A DNA stretch of 64,000 bases. It comes from Trichoplusia ni (taxonomy: Eukaryota > Arthropoda > Insecta > Lepidoptera > Noctuidae). The DNA is taken from NCBI RefSeq assembly GCF_003590095.1, contig NC_039500.1:620001-684000 (forward strand), given 5' to 3'. The notes under the pieces were generated by a model. That model saw only the letters and a list, made by a program, of their open reading frames with translations. It was not told where the DNA came from and searched no databases. This document shows positions 58,766-64,000 of the stretch, one piece after another. Position numbers and translations under genes: made by a program. The first letter of the stretch is position 1. The number at the start of each line of letters is the position of its first letter.

Positions 58766-60917
58766 CATAAAACGACAAAATCAAACCTGTTAGGGTACTT
58801 TCAATTAACCTTTTTATGTGTAAGCTGAAATTTCACAGCTATTGTTGAATCAAAAGTTGAAATTTTACACTCAAAGAACCAAACGCTTACAGCTTCATCC
58901 GTAGCTTTCATCTGTTGCGAACACGTAACACAGAGCAACATCTGAGCGCCGGAACAATTTTAAAAGCTGTAAACGTCCATTACTCAGATAAAGTTTAGAC
59001 AATGAGTCGCATGTGTTTATGGGAACTTGAGTAATAACGGACTAGCATCTGTGTTGCCAGTGCAATGTTACAAAACAACCAGGACGTGTTGCCAGAATTA
59101 AATTCCTCTCATTTAGTTTTTAGAACAGCTCAGAACATGCTGCCAGTTTAATGCCAACGTGTTGGCTTCAGCTTGTTTTCTGCATTTGGTCTAGTTTTGT
59201 ACTAGTTTTAGAGTTTTCCCTGCTCGGTTCCTGGCAGTTTGAATCTTTAATAAGACTGCCAAGACGTGTGTTGAGTACTAGAAACGAATGCATAGAGATA
59301 CTTTCGGATATTGCCGTAACTATATGGGATAGACCATACATGCTCTTATCGTGAAGCATTACATTCCTAATAAATCTAAAGTTTCATTTCAATGAGGTCA
59401 TCAATGCGTTTTAATCTATTTTTCCTTTTTTTATCTCAACATTAACTTACGAGACAAACGTAGCATATTTAACACAGCAAATGTGTTTTAAAAAAAATCA
59501 AATCAAACTAAAATCATTATTTTGAAATCATTTCGCCGTACCCTATATTTTACGATTCTTACGAAACTTCCGGCCCAACTAAGATAAAACTATTTAACAT
59601 AAAACTCAAACCCTGAAATACATATAAAAGATTGAAACGGATTGAAGTAACTCGTGGCAATCGTAAAAGGCTTCGATTGCTCAACTTTGTAAGGTGTAGC
59701 TCGTAAAAGGACAGTTTACGATCCAAACTTGGCGTTCGCTTGAGACACAGATTAGTGAATCAATGAAAGTCTAAACTCTAAAGTATTTCACGAACTCGCA
59801 TATTTTTTTATAATAGTGTAGTGTCAGTTTTTGAATCAAGTCAAATCAAAGATTCAATTATTCATAGTCATTGACTTTTCAAGATGAAAATGAATTTTCT
59901 TTAGAATAATTTGTCATCATTTAATTTTCTCCTGTTAGGATGTTGGTTTGATCTTTTCTCACAGAACCTGCTGACTTGCAATGTCTATAGTTTATTATAG
60001 TAGTGATAAATTGTGACAAAACCTCGAAAACTTATTGGGCCACTATTGGACGTGCATTTTTGGAGACTACAAACAAAAATAGGTATACTGTGGTAACATT
60101 CATTTGGATTTTAACCTAATTTATTAGTATAAGAAACGAATCTTATGTGAATCAAGACCTCCTCTATCCTCATTTCCTTGCGCCATATATAGCTATTAAT
60201 GTCACCATTTATTTAAACACAAACGAGAACTATTTTACTTTTATTGACATAAATGATTCTTTTCCACGATTCTCTTGCACTCCATTCGCTATCTATTCTG
60301 TCCTCTCTAGAAGAACGAAGCATCTGGTCCTTGCTATCTACATTTTAAGGTACACTTGTGGTACGTTAATTAATTTTTGGTCCTTAATCTCTTTAAAGAC
60401 TAGCTTTGCTTGTACCTTGCTTTAATAATACTTAACTCATACTTCTAGACATTCGCTGTTATAGCGATTAGTTAACCCAAATGGGTTGAGGTTTTGTGGT
60501 TCAAAGACCTTATAAAATTAGAATCTTTTCGTATGGTTTGATGAACAGACAGGTATCAAAGTTTGACATATTTTAATACTAATTAATTAATGTGGAAACG
60601 TTTTCAACATATTATTTCCTAGAAAGGAAAAAGTGTTAATTGACTTTATGTTTAATACGATCTGTTAACAATACATGGTTTTCGGCTCTTCCCCTTTTAT
60701 GTAGTATTTAATTGGTTAACGTTATTCGGGTGCATAGCTAACAGTTCGCAAAGCTGTCCTTTATAGAAATTTTATAGTTTTGATTTCCTTTAATTATATT
60801 TTTAAGATTATTAAAACCAAGCTAACAATTATTGTTCGTTTTGCATTTGGAGTTCATCTCGTAACTACCAATTAATCCGGCTACAAAATAGAAAACGTTT
60901 TAATGATATTATCCTAC
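58766..60917. other. Non-coding stretch
   Basis: 'tgttgccag' recurs at 59051 and 59088 in a loosely repetitive area. Frames of 62-92 codons have no motif. No gene is supported. Confidence 0.4.
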
Positions 60918-61330
60918 TAATTTCTATTTATTTATTTGTACTTTATTGCACATAAATAAAGACTTGCACAATATGTTCTTGGATATTTGTTCCTCTTTCA
61001 CTCCAAAACCACTGAACGGACTTAGACAAAACTTGGTTCAATAGTTCTTAACCAGGATTAACAAATAGCATAGTGTTTTTCTCCGAGTAGCGGGCGGGCC
61101 TTTGGGTAAAAGCTAGAACAATATAATGTCAGTTAGATCAATCTTGCTGAAAACTTTTATGTTGTTTAGAACATCATTTATTTATTTAATCTTTTACGTA
61201 CAATTGTGGTACGTAAGGCGGACTTAATGCCGCGAGGCATTATCTACCAGTCAACGTTTGGGTATAATAGAAGACAGTTGGAATAGGTACAACAGTAGAA
61301 TACGAAACAATTAAAACTACTACATAATAC
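60918..61330 (+). repeat. Cluster of LINE tail fragments
   Basis: Three pieces follow one another. First is 'tttatttgtactttattgca' (60930-60965). Second is 'accactgaacggacttagac' through 'gggcgggcctttgggtaaaa' (about 61003-61113), an RTE-type tail. Third is 'ggcggacttaatgccgcgag' then 'gcattatctaccagtcaacg' (about 61215-61260). The first and third resemble parts of one lepidopteran LINE tail, so the middle piece may be nested in it. Confidence 0.45.
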
Positions 61331-62525
61331 AGCTATCGCTAATTATAAACAATACGAATACATTACTACTTTAGTTACCTTTATTGTAAAAGTTTTTTAT
61401 ACAATTACTTTGACACTAACATTAAGATTGTCTCACATTCTTCTCCATTCAATACAATTAGCACTACAATCTTGTCCAACTCTACTACTCTACGTAGTAA
61501 CAAGGTAGTGACGTCATCACAGTACGTTACGAATTATCCTCTGTCCCTGTCTGTGCCAGATCCGCGGATATCCGCGCGATATTTCCTTCCGTAGGGGTGT
61601 AGGGATAGAATATCCGATGGATTTTTGGCACATGACTAGCTGGAGTTGTAAGGTGCTGTCTTAGTTGACAATTGGATATGATTATTTTTGTTTTATCTGC
61701 GTTCTAAGGTTTGATGGCATTAGGTATGTAAACAGGAGTTACTAGTATCATTTAAGACGTGAAACTATATTTTTTCACGTATTGTTCGGCCCTTCTTGTA
61801 AGTAAGGCGACTGTAGCTTTTATCACTAACAGATCGAATTATGTTTATTTCATATTATTTGTCAATATCTATATATTTACTTGTTTCGTTTCTAAGTAGC
61901 TCAAATATTTCTTGCCATCAGCACTTAAACTTGTAAACTAAAAGCAAAATTTAAAAAAACAAATAACAACAGAGCTATGTTATGCAAGTTTTATAAACCA
62001 GCTAGTCCAATAAACATGAAGAATAAACTCGAGAAGAGACAACACCAAAACATTTTCGGATGTCAAAATATTAAAACCTTTTTAGCAGCTCCAAGTTCAA
62101 AACTGGCGGGAACTTATTTGGCTCATGTATAAATTCTATAGTTTATGGTCAGTGAACTTGTCTGGTTTTTTGGCAATCCCTGTAGCGTAATATTTATTGG
62201 TGCATTATGAAACATGTATAAATCACTAGGGGCTTTGCTAACAAGTTTTATAAGTAGCGCAGCTGGGTTTAATGAGCCTGTGTACAGGCTTTCGTGGTGT
62301 CGTTTACTTACTCTGAATATAAATCACTGGTTTAAGTGTATGTAGAGATTTGGGAGTTGCTTTTTATTATTTTATATGTAGGTATATAAGACGTCAATGT
62401 CACGTAATTACTTATTCTAAAAGTTCACACATTAATAACTTAAAAGTTCATTCAGAATGGCTTAGATTATAATAAAAGAAAGAGCGCATTAAAATTTGAA
62501 TTGTACTTCTAGCAAATTTTTTTAC
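61331..62525. other. Non-coding stretch with a 14-bp palindrome
   Basis: CGCGGATATCCGCG at 61563-61576 is a perfect palindrome in a CpG-rich spot. Nothing else is recognised. Confidence 0.4.
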
Positions 62526-62575
62526 ATGGCCTGTCTTCGATCCCTTTGCTGGGCAAAGGCCTCTCCCTTCTTCTA
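62526..62575 (+). repeat. Repeat fragment of the 'taggcctcccc' family
   Basis: 'ctttgctgggcaaaggcctc' then 'tcccttcttc'. A diverged plus-strand member of the family at 41911-41970. Confidence 0.4.
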
Positions 62576-63579
62576 TCACGTATTGTTAACAGAAAAAATA
62601 TGTTAAATATAGTAGACTGCAGAAAAATATAGCTACGAAGCTTTAATACATCAATTATTATACAGAACCTCGACCCCTTCCAATAACTAAGCCATTAGGG
62701 TAGAACAGCCTACAACTATAAACTTATGCAAAAAACTGTGATCTATAAAAAACCGATCAAGTACATACATACAAGAACTATTTATAACTAAAACCTTGTC
62801 ACCACTAGGCCAATAAACTGAGGGCTGCATGAGGTAAATAATACGTATTTATTTTTTCTTCCAATTTAATCGGTAACGAATCACTCCGCCGGGATACTGA
62901 TTGACAGATGGGCTGTCTAGATAATTGAGACGAATGCGATTCTGCTTGTCTGCCCCTATAAATCTGCTCTTGTATTTTTCATCGATATTTTACCGACATC
63001 AAATGAAATGGATATTTTCAGATTGATTTTAGTTTGATGTTCGTTACAAATCGCTGCGTCTCCTTTTGCTTTACGAACTTTTTTTTATTAATGCTTATTC
63101 CTACAATGCTCATAACATGAACTTAATTTATCACCATAATTTAAAATATACTTACGTAGAAAACTAGCACACATACATTTTAAAGGCGAAATATAAAACT
63201 ATAAATTCTCACACAGGTGCGACCTCGCTAGCCTGCAACACAATTGCAAAGAACATTCTGCAATCTAACAAATCGCCTACAGAATGTAGGTAATAAAATA
63301 AAACTTAGAAAAATGTTACGACATTTATTTCATACAAAGCAATTCTGAAAATGCTCATGCTTCACTTAAAGCTTTAAATATGAAATGAACACCTCGAAGT
63401 GAGAACTCATAGAAACTGCTGGCATTAAGTAGAACTGGAACAAGGTAGAGTCAGTAAGAGTATTAACTTAATCAAATTTTCAAAAAATGTAACCTCATCA
63501 AACTAATTGTGTTTTATGGTCATTGCTATGCAGTAACAACATTTGACTTAAAACGTAATTATTGTTTAAGACTAGTCTA
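62576..63579. other. Non-coding stretch, nothing recognised
   Basis: AT-rich DNA only. Confidence 0.4.
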
Positions 63580-63646
63580 TTCTCGCGTATTTATCGAGAT
63601 TTCCCCACTAGTTTCGGACCCACTTTTGAGCTGACGCGACGGCGGA
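63580..63646 (-). repeat. Repeat fragment, 'gtccgaaactagt' family, inverted
   Basis: On the minus strand 'gtcagctcaaaagtgggtcc' then 'gaaactagtggggaaatctc' and 'gataaatacgcgag'. It matches the layout of 56911-57025. Confidence 0.5.
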
Positions 63647-64000
63647 TTTGAATTAACACGAAGTATAGTAAAGACTTTTATTTATTAGAAGAAAAATCAG
63701 AACGAAAATCCGGAAAAAGTTGCACATGAAGTAAAAAGTTGCAATAAGTAAAACATAACAAAAAAATGGCTCTACAATTTTATTAAAAACATACTAAGCA
63801 CTAATTTCTGCATGTCACTTAAAAAAACTGGTACTTTATATTTAACGTCTTCTATTGCTGTCTGTACAATTCCAAGTTATCTTACAATCGTTCTCAACTA
63901 ACGCCTGTACCGTGTTCCGAACTGCGACCGCTTTATTGCAAAATTTATAAGTTTGTGTGAACAATACGTACATTTATAGCGTCCTGGTGTTATTGGTGAT
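63647..64000. other. Non-coding stretch, nothing recognised
   Basis: AT-rich, ending at the window edge without a feature. Confidence 0.4.

Noticed and set aside
1..64000. CRISPR arrays, bacterial operons or phage genes
   Set aside because: The composition, SINEs, LTR and hAT elements and splice signals are eukaryotic. No regularly spaced direct repeats or prokaryotic gene clusters exist.

Overview
The window reads as eukaryotic, AT-rich, gene-poor chromosomal DNA from a lepidopteran insect, most likely a moth. I infer this from many scattered repeat fragments whose wording I recognise from moth and butterfly genomes: tRNA-headed SINE pieces, LINE tails containing 'gttgcccgcgactccgtcc', the 'gtccaaaactagtcgggc' repeat and the 'taggcctcccc' repeat. 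No complete conventional host gene is visible. The window looks intronic or intergenic. A 1000-base run of N (5180-6179) is an assembly gap of placeholder length.

Layout. 1-5179: unique AT-rich DNA with SINE and LINE fragments, a perfect RFX-type X-box palindrome (3124-3139) and a minus-strand SINE whose head resembles 5S rRNA (4775-5105). 6437-10770: a structurally complete Ty1/copia LTR retrotransposon on the minus strand. It has 179/180-bp LTRs, a 5-bp target duplication, a primer-binding site matching initiator tRNA-Met, gag, protease, integrase, reverse transcriptase and RNase H, and it was inserted into a SINE. Its reading frame is broken many times, often at homopolymer runs. 10.9-46 kb: mostly unique sequence with repeat fragments, a GC-rich block (22.5-23.5 kb), a candidate 50-nt start exon (14279-14328) and a strong candidate recursive splice site (35388/35389), which would fit a plus-strand gene with very long introns. 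46254-47587: an internally deleted hAT DNA transposon with 12-bp terminal inverted repeats, an 8-bp target duplication and the N-terminal part of a TTF/ZMYM-type transposase. 50137-50832: two perfectly matching 190-bp inverted arms around a 316-bp loop. 51-64 kb: unique DNA with LINE and SINE pieces.

The identifiable genes all belong to mobile elements, so no cellular pathway can be assembled. The most interesting items are the perfect 190-bp inverted repeat, the 5S-like SINE family (three copies), the recursive splice site, the X-box palindrome, and the mismatch between near-identical copia LTRs and a badly frameshifted interior.
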